A stretch of 64,000 bases of DNA from the NCBI GenBank assembly GCA_030704615.1, contig CM060733.1, forward strand, positions 32,054,001 through 32,118,000, written 5' to 3'. Both the position numbers and the translations under genes were made by a program. The DNA comes from Takakia lepidozioides. Taxonomy: Eukaryota; Streptophyta; Takakiopsida; Takakiales; Takakiaceae. The notes beneath the pieces are model-generated. The model did not search any database, was not told the origin of the DNA, and saw nothing but the letters and a program-made list of their open reading frames with translations. Shown one piece after another: positions 18,351 to 28,189 of this stretch; position 1 is the first letter of the stretch, and the number at the start of each line of letters is the position of its first letter.

Positions 18351-21300
18351 TTTACATACTCCTCTGCCTCCTCCCTCAGTTTGGGCCAGAAATACTCTTT
18401 CTTCAAGAGTGCCGCAGTGCGCTTGGCTCCACCGTGGCCCGCAAGCGGGCTATCATGGCATTCTCTCAAGAGACTATCCCTGATCCCTCCCTTTGGCACA
18501 TAGAGACGTTTTTGCTTATACCGGAGCAGTCCGTTTTGCAAGTGGAACTGCGATTTAACCCCCATTCTCAAGTTCTGCATCACGCACTTTGCCAGCTCAT
18601 CCTTCCGGCAAGCCTTCCGGATCTTCCTTTGGAGCGCCGTCTCGCCCTTGTACACCAACAAGAGCTGCTGCTTTCTACTTAAAGCATCGGCCACCACATT
18701 GTCCCGTCCCGGTTTGTACTGGATATCCACGTCGAACACTGCCAAAGTATCTTGCCACCTAAGTTGTTTTGGGGACAACTTGGGCTGCGTGGCAAAATAC
18801 TTCACCGTGACATTGTCCGTGAACACCTTCACTGGGTTGGAACCAACATAGTGGCGCCAGAGTTCAAGGCAATGTACCACCGCCTTCATCTCTTTTTCGT
18901 GCGTCGGCCACCGTCGCTCCACTTCATTCAGTTTCTTACTTTCGTAAGCCACTGGACGTCCATCTTGCATAAGTACACCCCCAATTGCGAAGTCCGATGC
19001 ATCTGTATGAATCTCAAACGGACGATCGAACTCCGGGATTTTTAAGACTGGAGCTTCCGTCATCCGCTGCTTCAATTCAGCAAAAGCTTGGCCACAAAAT
19101 GTGTTCCATACCCAGACTTTGGATTTACACAGAAGGTCCGACAGCGGCCCCGCGATCTTGGCGAAATTTCTCACATACTTCCGGTAATAGGAGGCGAGTC
19201 CTAGGAAGGATCGCACTCCCGGGACCGAAGTCGGAGGCTCCCAGTCCAAGATCGCCCTCACCTTTCTGTCATCCATTTTGATCCCATCCTGTGTAATCAC
19301 GTGCCCCAAGAACTCCACTTTTGTGACCCCGAATTCGCACTTTGAAGCTTTGGCATACAGCTTCCCTTCTCGCAATTTTTGGAACACCCTTTTGAGGTGC
19401 TCCAGGTGCTCCTCCTTTGTTTTCGAGTACACCAAGATGTCGTCGATGTACACGATCACAAAGTCATCCAACCACTCCTGGAAAAGGCTGTTCATCAGCG
19501 TGCTAAATGTCGCTGGTGCATTGGTGAGCCCAAAAGGCATCACCAAGAACTCATATGAACCATACCTTGTCCTGCACGCGGTCTTCTCCTCATCTCCTTC
19601 CGCCACCCGAATTTGGTGATAGCCGGAGCGCAAGTCGATCCGGCTGAAATACTTCGCTCCTGCCAACCGATCGAAGAGGTCGTCGATCCTTGGCAAAGGG
19701 TACCGGTTTTTGATAGTCACCTTATTCAGAGCCCTGTAATCGACACACATCCGCAGCGTCCCATCCTTCTTGTCTGCAAATAGCACCGGGGCTCCGTAAG
19801 GTGACTTACTCGGCCGGATGTACCCCTTTGACATTAGATCTTTGAGCTGAGTCTTCAGCTCGACCAACTCTTTGTGGCTCAACCGGTAGGGCGCCTTGGC
19901 AGGCGGTTCCGATCCCGGTATCACCTCAATTTTGTGGTCAACTCCTCTTCGCGGTGGCAAGCCGCTTGGTAAATCCTCCGGCATCACATCCTGGTATTTC
20001 TCCAAAATCCCCTTGATCCAATCTGGGCTCGGCTCCCCATCGCCTTCTCCTTTCACTTCTCTAATGTAAAGCAAAAACTGGGACTCGTGTGTCTCCTCCA
20101 CGGCCCACTCCTTTGCTGATAGAAGGTTTATTCGCCCTCCCACGGATTTGGGCGTTTCCGACACTCGTAAAACCTCGCCACCATTCCCACATGGCAGCGT
20201 GACTACTCTCTTGCGGCCATCTATGACCGCTCCGGATTTGCTCAAAAAGGTCATTCCCAAAATGAGATCCACTCCATCGATCTCGCAGATAGTGAAGTTC
20301 TCACGTCCCTCCCAACTCCCCAGTTGAAGAGGAACATCAAACGCCAACCTTGTCGCCAACTGAGGTTCTCCTTTGGCAGAGCGCACCTCAATAGAGGCCC
20401 CCACGTCACTTGTCGGGAGTCCCAACTTTCGCGCCGCCGCCGGCGTCATGAAGGAGTGCGACGCTCCTGTGTCCACCAACAACGACACATTAGTTCCGGA
20501 TATTATCCCATCCACGAACAATAACTGACTCCCTTTTCGTAAGGCGCCAGTTTCCTGATACAACTCACAAGAAAATTTGCCTACCTTGCAAGTCCTGGCG
20601 ACCACCGCTTCCACCAAGCGACTGATGGTATCTTCCGACAGCTCCGTGGTCGCCCGAGTCATGTTCAATTGCCGGGGCTTCGTGCACTTCTTGGCCATGT
20701 GCCCGGGCTCCCCGCAATTGAAACACACTCCATCAAAGGTCGCCTTCTGTCCGCCATAAGTCGCTCCACCCGCTTTTCCTTTCGAAGCACCGGGTGCCGC
20801 CTTGACGTGTGAAGGACCTCCCTTCGATTTCCACGTGCCATTTTCGCCGCGTGGCCTATCCCACTTCTTTTCCGGTCGGAAGGAGTCACCTTCCCGCCGG
20901 GTCTTCTTGTGGTTCAGCTCCGTACGGCCTTGTCTCTCACCCCTAGGGACATCCGAGAAACATTCAGCTCTCTCAATTGCCTCGTTCAAAGTCTTGGGTG
21001 GCTTCTCCTCCAACTTCCGCCTAGCCCATGGGGCCAGTCCCGCCACAAAGTTGAAGACCATTTCTGGTTCTGCCATGTCCGCGACTTCGAGCAACAGCAC
21101 ATTGAAAGCCTGGACATACCCCCGAATGTCATCTGTTTGCTTCAAATTCCTCATCTTGTCCCGGGCAAGCCAGGATGCGTTGAGGGGCACAAACTGTCTC
21201 TTCATCAATTCCTTGAACTCACTCCAGTTCAAGGTTTCCGGGCTTGGGCCTCGGTCGTGAAGGCGTTTCTGCCACCATTGTTGAGCATAGCCCCTCAAAT

Positions 21301-21745
21301 AGGTGGGAGCCACTTCCACCCGATCCTCGTCACTCAACTTGGCCGCCCGGAAGTACTGCTCTAGCTCCAGGAGCCAGGTGTTGAGTGCCTTCCGGTTTCG
21401 AACGCCCTCGAAGGTGCCGGGTTCCTTAGGCTTCACCTTAAACTTTGCCTTGGTGGAAGTGGCATTAGCCGCCTTCAACACGTCTTTCAACGTCCCGCCA
21501 AACTGCGCCAACAACCCTTCCCAAAAGGCTGCCGGCATGGGAGGCATCTCTTGGCTTGTCGGAGCTCTCAAAGATTCCTCGGGCTCCGACTCCTCGGATT
21601 CCTCCCGCTCCTGAGCGGCCTCGTTTTCGGAAACATTAATCGCTTCCTCAAACGGCCGCCTCGGTGACACGTCGCCCCCATCGGGCTCACCGGGATCATC
21701 ATCTTTTGGGCCGTTCCGCTTTCGCTTCGGCTTGCCCGACCCCAT
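18351..21745 (-). CDS. Chromovirus gag-protease-RT-RNase H polyprotein
   Basis: The likely ATG is at 21745 ([11 protein letters not shown]), downstream of the primer-binding site. Order: acidic N-terminus, gag core ([15 protein letters not shown]), one CCHC knuckle ([14 protein letters not shown]), protease [14 protein letters not shown] with [20 protein letters not shown] and the catalytic [12 protein letters not shown], RNase [16 protein letters not shown] and [10 protein letters not shown], then the start of the integrase zinc finger (H-x-H part). The frame is open for about 1,130 codons with no stop, in contrast to the surrounding older element. The frame is lost just before the Cys pair of the zinc finger. 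Confidence 0.95.
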
Positions 21746-21786
21746 GATGAGGCCAATCCCAAGGACGATCGCGTACTGAACTCTAG

Positions 21787-21798
21787 GCTCTGATACCA
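21787..21798 (-). promoter_or_regulatory. Primer-binding site for initiator Met-tRNA
   Basis: In sense orientation, two bases after the 5' LTR, the sequence reads TGGTATCAGAGC, complementary to the 3' end of plant initiator Met-tRNA. This is the standard primer site of plant LTR elements and fixes the element's direction. Confidence 0.95.
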
Positions 21799-21800
21799 AA

Positions 21801-22524
21801 TGTCGCACACCTCAGTTCGGTAAACTCCCCTTCAAGTCATAGTTACTCGCTTTGATGCGCGCGCCTGACTCCCAACCTGGCCGCCGGGCCAACTTGGAGT
21901 TTCGGCTGCTCACCGGGACATAACGGTCCCCTTCCGCTTCCCTCTAAACCCTCCACCTATTTGGGACTAGGAGAATTCCCTTTGGTAGATGGCAGTCCGG
22001 AACAGCTCCCCACTCTTTGGTCGCTTTCCGGCTCGCTCGCTTACTCACTAGTTTTTGGTCACCAACGGGCTTGCACCGTTCTCGGGGTTACTACTCCCTA
22101 TATATACTTCTGTAGCTGTCTGCGGGGGTTTCATAACCAGCCATGCCATTTTATGGCGAACCACCACGAAAACCCTCGACTCCCGGTGGTGAGTCGCGGT
22201 GAGTCTTGGCCCACTCACCGCGGCCCCAATGGACCGTGATGAGTCCCAAGACTCCCCACGACTCCCACCTCGAGGTCTCCACCCCATGGTGAGTCCTATG
22301 CCACCCCCACTAAGTCCCACTAAGCTACCACCACCCCTTGTGGAGCCACCTCCACCGCAACCCGGTGTGCGGGGCTCCACCTAGTGAGCGCCTCCGCCTC
22401 CTTGAGTGCCTTGGGCACTCAAGGGTGCTTCAGCCCCCCATACCTATCGCTGCCGCTGCCCCCACCACAGGGGCAGCCCCTCATGTGTCCCGACCCCCTG
22501 CCCTCAAGGCAAAGGGCCGCGACA
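21801..22524 (-). repeat. Chromovirus 5' LTR (724 bp)
   Basis: Same length and sequence as 15554-16277 as far as read. It would hold the promoter of the element. It is followed at 22525-22529 by the second CCATA duplication. Confidence 0.96.
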
Positions 22525-22795
22525 CCATAGCTCCAGAGTACCTACGAGGCCCCTTGGTAGCTCCATACATCTCCTCCATGTCGTCCCACAACAATGGCGA
22601 ATGAAACTGCACACCTGTTGATGAAGCCTCCGAGTCTGTGTCTGACTCTGCACTAGTTGAGGGTGGAGGTGAAGGTGGTTTGAAACGAACACCTCGTCTG
22701 GTGAACCCACTCTCACTGCTACTGCCTGTAGCCGTACTCCCCTCAAAACCCTTGGGTAACTCCGTGATGACACTCACAATGTGCACCTCCCCCAC
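22525..22795 (-). pseudogene. Gag N-terminal part of the methyltransferase-bearing element
   Basis: Starts MGEVHIVSVITELPKGFEGS at 22795 and runs through a Ser/Pro-rich acidic stretch (SAESDTDSEASS) to RRYSGAM, where the chromovirus has inserted. The frame picks up again on the far side of the insertion with TIELDDFIQEF, confirming that both halves belong to one gag. No stop is seen in this half. Confidence 0.75.
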
Positions 22796-23338
22796 GTGAC
22801 ACTATAGGGCTCTAGTACTAATTCTAATAGTGACACGGGTGGGCACTTGTTGCAGTTTAAGGGTCATATCCCAATGGCTCAGGGCACCTGCACCTGCATC
22901 CACCGCAAGAACTCCTATGGTTGGCTGGTCATCAACCCAGCCTCACCATAGAAGAAACACTGGTGGTCTTGTTGGTCATCACTCCAGCCTCACCACCGAC
23001 AGCATACTCTAGGATTGACCGGTGATCAAATCCGGCCTAATCCCTATGAAAGCAAGCGCCCACACAAAACCAACATGGCGCACAGTCAAGCATGCAGGTG
23101 TTGGGGGGGATCCAAACACAAGAAATCAAAACATCAACACCCCCACACCAAAATCCAGCTGCAATGATCTTGCAGAATAGCCCAGCCCAAAACCCCGGAC
23201 TGACTGGCCTCCACCAAGAGAGGCTTTGGCAACTACAAGTACAAGGTAATGAAAATAGTACAGAGATGGAGGGGAAGAATAGAAGCCCGACCAAGCAAGA
23301 TCTAATCCTGATCTATGCTATCAACTGTCAGACTTCTC
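22796..23338 (-). other. Gypsy leader, non-coding part
   Basis: Element leader upstream of gag. It contains a short direct repeat (GGTCATCA-CCAGCCTCACCA-type phrases near 22930 and 22975). No gene seen. Confidence 0.5.
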
Positions 23339-24061
23339 TCAAAGTGCCTCGCTCTGCATGATGGTAAGGTGTAGGAATACATCTATGTCTAGAAACCTGC
23401 CACTAACCTTGTCCCAAGCTACAGTAGCTTGCTCTAACCAACCCTCCTCCTCTTTCTGCCAGGTAGAGACAAAGCAACACTCTGCTATCTCCCGCTCACG
23501 GAACACTAAAGAAAACAAAGGTAGGGTCTGATAGTCTCTCAACTCGAAAGCTTTGAGACGGTTGCGGGTGTCCTCATTGCGAATGACTGCATCTCCTTCA
23601 AGCAGAACAAACTTGTCCTCGCTAATGAACCCCCGCTCGTGGTTGCCTTGTGCAGAGCGTGTCCGGCTGCAATGCTGTCTAATTGCACAAACTTCAGTAG
23701 CTCCTGCTCCTCTGCTCCAGTACACCATGGCCTTGTGGCTAAACACCTTGGTACCCGGGGCTGTCTTTGGCTGTGTTCCAAGCCTAGCTTTCACCCACTT
23801 TGGTATTTCACCTACAGCTGCAAAACTGCTGGCTCCAACAAAGTTCTGACTGTCCAAAGCGATATTGAGGCCCTCAACGCCAACTACAGCAGTCTGTTGT
23901 GTACTGCTAATGCCTGACTCCCAGTATGCAATCAACTCGTCCAACTGTTCTCCACTCAAATCAGTCTGAGTTCCTTGGGAAACATAAATCTTGTCCCCTT
24001 GGGTGTACAGGCTAAGAGAAGAGACCTGCCCTTCAATTACGTCCTCATTTCCCCCAGCCAT
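23339..24061 (-). CDS. 240-codon open frame in the gypsy leader, unrecognised
   Basis: Begins with a true ATG (MAGGNEDVIEGQVSSLSLYT) and is open to 23339. The composition is that of a real soluble protein: mixed hydrophobic and charged, one Trp-rich patch near EEGWLEQATVAW, and Cys spaced irregularly. No membrane segment or family motif was recognised. It lies in sense with the element between the ADP/ATP carrier piece and gag, so it may be another captured cellular sequence, part of a longer gag, or chance. Confidence 0.4.
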   Translation of the reverse strand: MAGGNEDVIEGQVSSLSLYTQGDKIYVSQGTQTDLSGEQLDELIAYWESGISSTQQTAVVGVEGLNIALDSQNFVGASSFAAVGEIPKWVKARLGTQPKTAPGTKVFSHKAMVYWSRGAGATEVCAIRQHCSRTRSAQGNHERGFISEDKFVLLEGDAVIRNEDTRNRLKAFELRDYQTLPLFSLVFREREIAECCFVSTWQKEEEGWLEQATVAWDKVSGRFLDIDVFLHLTIMQSEAL

Positions 24062-24389
24062 ACAAGGAGGACATCCACAAATTTGTCTCTCATATAGACC
24101 AGCACAGGTTCTAGAAACAGAATTGTGGATTTTTCATGGCACACTCACACTCTAAAAATTCCATAGATTTTTAGCAGAGTCCCAAAAACAAAAACTGAGT
24201 CAAACGGAGCTCATTTGACAAAGATATGATCAACCAACCTCTAAATCATTTGAATTAGATCAAAAAGGTTTTTTTTTTTCTTAAACACCAAAACGTTCTC
24301 GCCATTAAAAACTGTTCCCAAGTCACCTACGAGTTCCCAACACGTCCATGTAGTTTTCACAGATTCCCTGGATTTCACCTACAGGTGTT
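24062..24389 (-). other. Gypsy leader between the open frame and the carrier fragment
   Basis: AT-rich, with an A/T run near 24268-24282 and several in-frame stops. Nothing recognisable. Confidence 0.4.
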
Positions 24390-24578
24390 TCAAACACTGG
24401 TGAACTGCTCTGCAACGCGACCTGATTTCAGCATCTCATCTTGGTTCTGGGTGAGAAGCTTCACTCGCTCGATGGGAGCCGCAGCAGTCTTAGACACAGC
24501 TGCAAAGACTCCACCCATAAGAAAGTTGATCATAAACCCTACGACACCCTTTTCCGCAGGTGCAGGAACAAAGTTCAT
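24390..24578 (-). pseudogene. Captured fragment of an ADP/ATP carrier gene
   Basis: About 55 codons match the start of the mitochondrial adenine nucleotide translocator: [35 protein letters not shown], then [11 protein letters not shown]. The P-I-E-R-V-K sequence is the first carrier signature (Px[DE]xx[KR]) at the end of helix 1. The match stops after GRVAEQF, where the normal protein goes on to the first matrix loop, and no further exon lies nearby. It has the same orientation as the surrounding retroelement and lies just downstream of the truA-like piece. It cannot make a carrier. Confidence 0.8.
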
Positions 24579-24702
24579 AGGAGCGAGATTAGAAGGTACG
24601 AGGCTCTGGCCTCCTCTTCACTGCTGCTGCTGACAGATTTGTGGTAGCTCTGTGTTGTAGAAGAAGGCATAACGGTGCTGTGTTACGGGCTGTTGGGTTG
24701 CA

Positions 24703-25650
24703 TCACCTCGGACATGGGGTCGTGCGTCTACTAATGGGAGGATCAGTTCGAGCAACCTTGGCCAACTCTTTTCGGTCCTGAGAAGCAACCAGACTGCACA
24801 CTGCTCTTGGAGGTAATACTTCCTTTCCTATCTCTATCAACAAACCCACCATGTTGCGCATTTGTCTGTACAGAAAACCCGTGCCTTCCACTTCAAACTG
24901 CAATTGCGGACCCGTTGCAAGAACATTGAATTGAAGGATCTTTCTGATCGGAGGCCGCAGTGGTGGGTCGTTTGAAGTATTGGCGAATGCTGAAAAATCG
25001 TGCTCACCAACAAAGTAAGAGGCAGCTTCCTGCATGGCATGAGCATTGATCTCATGCCTTATGTGATGGGCATAAGAGCACTGGAAGGGGTCCATAACTG
25101 GAGCAACATAGGCCCTGTATTGATATATCTTTCTAAGGGCAGAGAATCGGGCATGAAATTCTGGTTGCACTGCGGACACCTCTCGTACTCGAATGTCATA
25201 GGGCAGAATGCCATTCAGGGATGTATGCAAGAATTGTAACTGGTCAAAGCAATATGGAGTCACAAAATGAGCCACCTGACCCCAGGCATGAACACCAGCA
25301 TCTGTGCGGCCTGCAGCGCAAAGAAGCAGCTGATCACGTGTGCATCTGGTCACCTTGGCCAGTGCATCCTCTACCAAGTACTGCACTGTCACACCGTTTG
25401 CCCTTGACTACAGTCGCCACCCTGAGTAATTGGTGCCATCATAGGAGATCACCAACCTCCATTTCCATGTGGGTTTGCTCTCCACGCCGACTTCAGTCTG
25501 AGTGAGCTCAACGCCACTATGAGGAGTCTTGAAGGTTAAAAGCCCGTTGTCTGGCTTCGCACTCTTAGCACGATTCATCTGACCACTGCGACAGCTATAG
25601 GGAGTTCTAAGTTCCTTGTAAACCCAACCCCCATCGTTGTGCCTTATCAC
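24703..25650 (-). pseudogene. Captured tRNA pseudouridine synthase (TruA-like), intronless, interrupted
   Basis: Reads WRLVISYDGTNYSGW, then a TAG (25408-25410) where a Gln is usual, then VTVQYLVEDALAKV, CAAGRTDAGVHAWGQVAHF with the catalytic Asp in G-R-T-D-A-G-V-H-A, FHARFSALRKIYQYR, GEHDFSAFAN and VEGTGFLYRQMRNMVG. That is nearly the whole TruA fold in one block without introns. The last residues differ from the usual P-x-x-G-L-x-L end, so the 3' end is cut. By family it would convert uridine to pseudouridine in the anticodon arm. Lack of introns and its place in a retroelement suggest capture from an mRNA. Confidence 0.85.
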
Positions 25651-26153
25651 GATGGGCCCGTTCTTGTAGGGACAAATGGAACTCTTAACATTTATACCAT
25701 CTACTACGGTACTTTCACTGCTGCCCAGCTAGTACCCCTTATGCACAGCCCACATAATCCTTCTCCCCCAACAAGCCCACTGGCCTGCTCAACACAAAGC
25801 CCAGCAAAGGCCCTCAACGAGAAGACCCCCGGCGCCACTGACACCACGCCCCCGCAGCCTCTCCATACGCCTGGGCCAGTTACCGGATCACCACACGCAC
25901 CTCGCACCTCGCCAGTAGCTTCACTGGCGCGACTCCTCAAGCTTCTCCAACATGCTGCGATTCTGGATGGGCTACTCTTTGTTTGAGCAGCATGCTGTGG
26001 ACGCCGAGCTACCACTCATTGAAGAAGAACGCTCTGGATTCGAACTGCAAAGCATTGGCCTCTGGCGACCTTCTCTACTATAATAGTGCTTAAAAACAAA
26101 AACATCATATCTAGCCTAGCACTGGAAAACTAGATAGAATCATCTCTCTCGAG
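25651..26153 (-). other. Start of the gypsy leader
   Basis: Between the truncated 5' LTR and the truA-like piece. The frame upstream of the TruA match stays open for about 30 more codons (to about 25730) and may be more of the captured gene. The remainder is Pro/Ala-coding by composition only. No canonical primer-binding site follows the truncated LTR, consistent with loss of the LTR's 3' end. Confidence 0.4.
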
Positions 26154-26381
26154 TGATAGAAAAGCTAAGCACACACTGTTGACACAAAACATGACAACCA
26201 AAACCATCACTCTTTAGAATAGAAGTCGAGCCAGGGGCACTCGAGAGAGATGAGCTGCGCGACTGCCGCTCTCGTGAAGATAAGACGGTTCAGATTTAAC
26301 ACTTGACCTAAATCCAAGTGTTAAATACTAATAACTAGCTTTATTCTAGTTGTTTTCACACTGTGCTTATTTAACTTGACA
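26154..26381 (-). repeat. 5' LTR of the older gypsy element, truncated
   Basis: Matches 7877-8225 but lacks two internal blocks (about 97 and 24 bp) and the 90 bp at the other LTR's plus-strand left end. It ends TTGACA followed by AGGC. Differences include a T/C and an A/T substitution besides the indels, so it is much older than the nested chromovirus. Confidence 0.75.
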
Positions 26382-26385
26382 AGGC

Positions 26386-26436
26386 TCATCGGATAGCTCT
26401 GAGTCCTTCACTGAGGATGAGGATGAGTATGACTAG
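26386..26436 (+). pseudogene. C-terminal codons of the interrupted CACTA-type gene
   Basis: Immediately after the AGGC duplication the plus-strand frame left at 7786 resumes and gives a Ser-rich then acidic tail (SSDSSESFTEDEDEYD) and a stop at 26434-26436. An acidic C-terminus of this kind fits a nuclear transposon protein. In-frame continuation across 18.6 kb is the best evidence for the insertion boundaries. Confidence 0.65.
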
Positions 26437-27129
26437 TCCTAGTCCATGTAAGTACCAGGGTCAGCCTACTGAACCCTTGTGAGCTTTTCAGCTCATTTCC
26501 AGTAAATATATTTCCATCTTTCCATCTTCCATCTTATTCATGTGTCGCACCGTCCTCACCCTCGATTCATGCTTGCTCAATTGTGTACATGCTAAATCAG
26601 AGAAATAGAACTGTAAAGTCTCCCATTATTATTTTATTAAAAAAACGACTCCAGAGCGTCGCGAAAACCCACGCCTGGGCGTGGCGGAGCCCGACTCCTG
26701 CTCCTGCTGTTTTTTTTTTGTGCCCAATAGTCGCTTGGCGTACCACCCGGCTTACACCACATGTTTTTGGGTTTTAGGATGGGACTCCCGGGCAGGTTAG
26801 AAAAAAAAGGGGATGCAACGCCGCGCCGGCGTCCCCACCAACGCCGTCGGCTGGAGGGCCGCGACGGCGAGACGTCGCTCGAAGGAGGCCCCTGCCATCG
26901 GCGCCGATGGCCTAAAAAGCGACGTCCGGGGAGTTGGGGCGGGGGCTCGCGACCCCCATACGTCGCATTTTTGCGACATCATTTTGGCGACGCCCATGCG
27001 ACTGCCGCGCGACGGCCGGGCGTCGCAAATTCTGCGCCTACCCCCTGCCCGAAATGGGCGTTTTCCCGACGCTGCGGTGTGGCCGCGGCGAGGCTCAGGC
27101 GTCGTAAAGGCCCCCCTTTTCCTGTAGTG
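26437..27129 (+). mobile_element. Right end of a CACTA transposon: subterminal repeats and terminal inverted repeat
   Basis: The strand-reversed end reads CACTACAGGAAAAGGGG, the standard CACTA terminus, with its boundary at 27129. The 400 bp inside (about 26640-27110) are very GC- and CpG-rich and packed with GCGTCGC/GCGACG units in both orientations plus the 18-bp palindrome centred near 26900 (GCCATCGGC/GCCGATGGC). Such subterminal arrays bind the accessory protein in En/Spm elements. The matching left end was not found in the window, so the element may be truncated or start in sequence I could not recognise. Confidence 0.8.
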
Positions 27130-27345
27130 AATAGATGTATAGTATGCCCGTCACTGCCTACATCGGTACAAAGGTGTCACCCAACAATGCAATCCCTTTT
27201 TCATACATAGCAACTGAGGTATACTCTGTCAATCGTAGCCTACATCGTTACTGAGGCATCATCCGAAAGTGGACTCCATGTTTCATACAGTAGTAGAGGT
27301 ATTATCTGTCATTGTGAGCCTATATCCCTAGTGCATGAAAGATGG
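27130..27345. repeat. Degenerate tandem repeat, about 80-bp unit, 2.5 copies
   Basis: Units share TAGCCTACATCG-TACTGAGG, GGACTCCATG-TTTCATACA and TATTATCTGTCA phrases at spacings near 80 bp. Copies are diverged. It adjoins the CACTA end. Confidence 0.55.
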
Positions 27346-28189
27346 TCGTGCGGGTGGCCACTCCCATTGGGTCTTGCTCTTTTCATTTGCATAGACTTTT
27401 CGAGGTTGGAAAGTCCTCCCATTTCAGTATGTTGCCAAAAAGTGATTTTAGGTTGGGGGGGCCTTAGGCTGCCCTTGTCAGGGTGGAAATGTGATGACAT
27501 ATGAACCTGCACATGAAATCACTCGTGTACTGTTAAATTACAGCTCAATCAACGTTCGAACATGCACCAAGACGATGGTGGCCAAAAGTCCACTTTTATT
27601 GCAGAATAAAGGACTATTACATGGTATGCGAAGTAAAAAACTATTGAGCCTCAAATTGCACTCATTTTCGAGGCATAACTATTGTTCAACCATCACTCCC
27701 AATACAGATGAAGCGGCCACTTGTCTCTCTACTATTGCTTGTACCCCAACTGTCTCGAAATAAGCTCGCATTCATCCTTCAAACATTGTTGCCTCTCTAC
27801 ACTCCATTGTCATTGTCAAATGCAGCAAATACTGGCGCTCCATCTCTTTAAATTGATCCTTGGCACCTTCATATGCCATATCCCGGATTGTTGCTGCTTC
27901 CTGCTTCCGTTAAGTATGCCGAATCAGGGAACTTGTGAGTGATGTAGCAATGCATGAAACTTTGAGACAAACATATCCATTAATTTGAATACATTGTGAA
28001 CTATGATACTCCGCATGTTACTCCTCCACAAGGATTAAATAGTCACTGTGGACATGGAATACGGAGGCATGCACACGGTCTCTTAATAGCATGTTATGCT
28101 GTTGAATGTATATACCAAAGACTGTTTATACTACTTAACATGACACCGACACATGGTTCTAGTATAATAACATCATGTTACAACAATGT
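27346..28189. other. Stretch without a recognised gene
   Basis: AT-rich, no protein motif on either strand. It may be the 3' part of the integrase-bearing element or its flank. Confidence 0.4.

Larger units (their letters stand above)
15554..22524 (-). mobile_element. Young Ty3/gypsy chromovirus nested in gag of the older element
   Basis: 6,971 bp, minus-strand sense, with 724-bp LTRs at 15554-16277 and 21801-22524 that are equal in length and appear identical, TGTCGC/GCGACA ends, CCATA duplications, an initiator-Met primer-binding site next to the 5' LTR and a purine-rich run (GGTAGGGGTGTG in sense) before the 3' LTR. One gag-pol frame covers gag, protease, RT, RNase H, integrase and chromodomain, broken only by an apparent one-base loss. 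Identical-looking LTRs indicate recent insertion, later than the decay of the host element. Confidence 0.96.
7787..26381 (-). mobile_element. Decayed Ty3/gypsy retrotransposon carrying a DNA methyltransferase and a PHD finger
   Basis: Sense is the minus strand. Order from the 5' end (right): truncated LTR 26154-26381, a 3.4-kb leader with pieces of cellular genes, gag (from 22795, split by the nested element, to 13568), aspartic protease, C5-cytosine methyltransferase, reverse transcriptase, RNase H, integrase, PHD finger (to 8597), 3' LTR 7787-8225. Without the 7-kb nested chromovirus it is about 11.6 kb. LTR ends are TGTC...GACA with an AGGC duplication. Pol is closed by several stops, a deletion in RT and frameshifts, so this copy cannot make a full polyprotein. 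Carrying cellular genes in the sense orientation recalls transducing retroelements such as maize Bs1. Confidence 0.82.

Noticed and set aside
24390-25650. Treating the TruA-like and ADP/ATP-carrier pieces as resident host genes
   Set aside because: They lie within the limits of the retroelement, are truncated or interrupted, lack introns and share the element's orientation.
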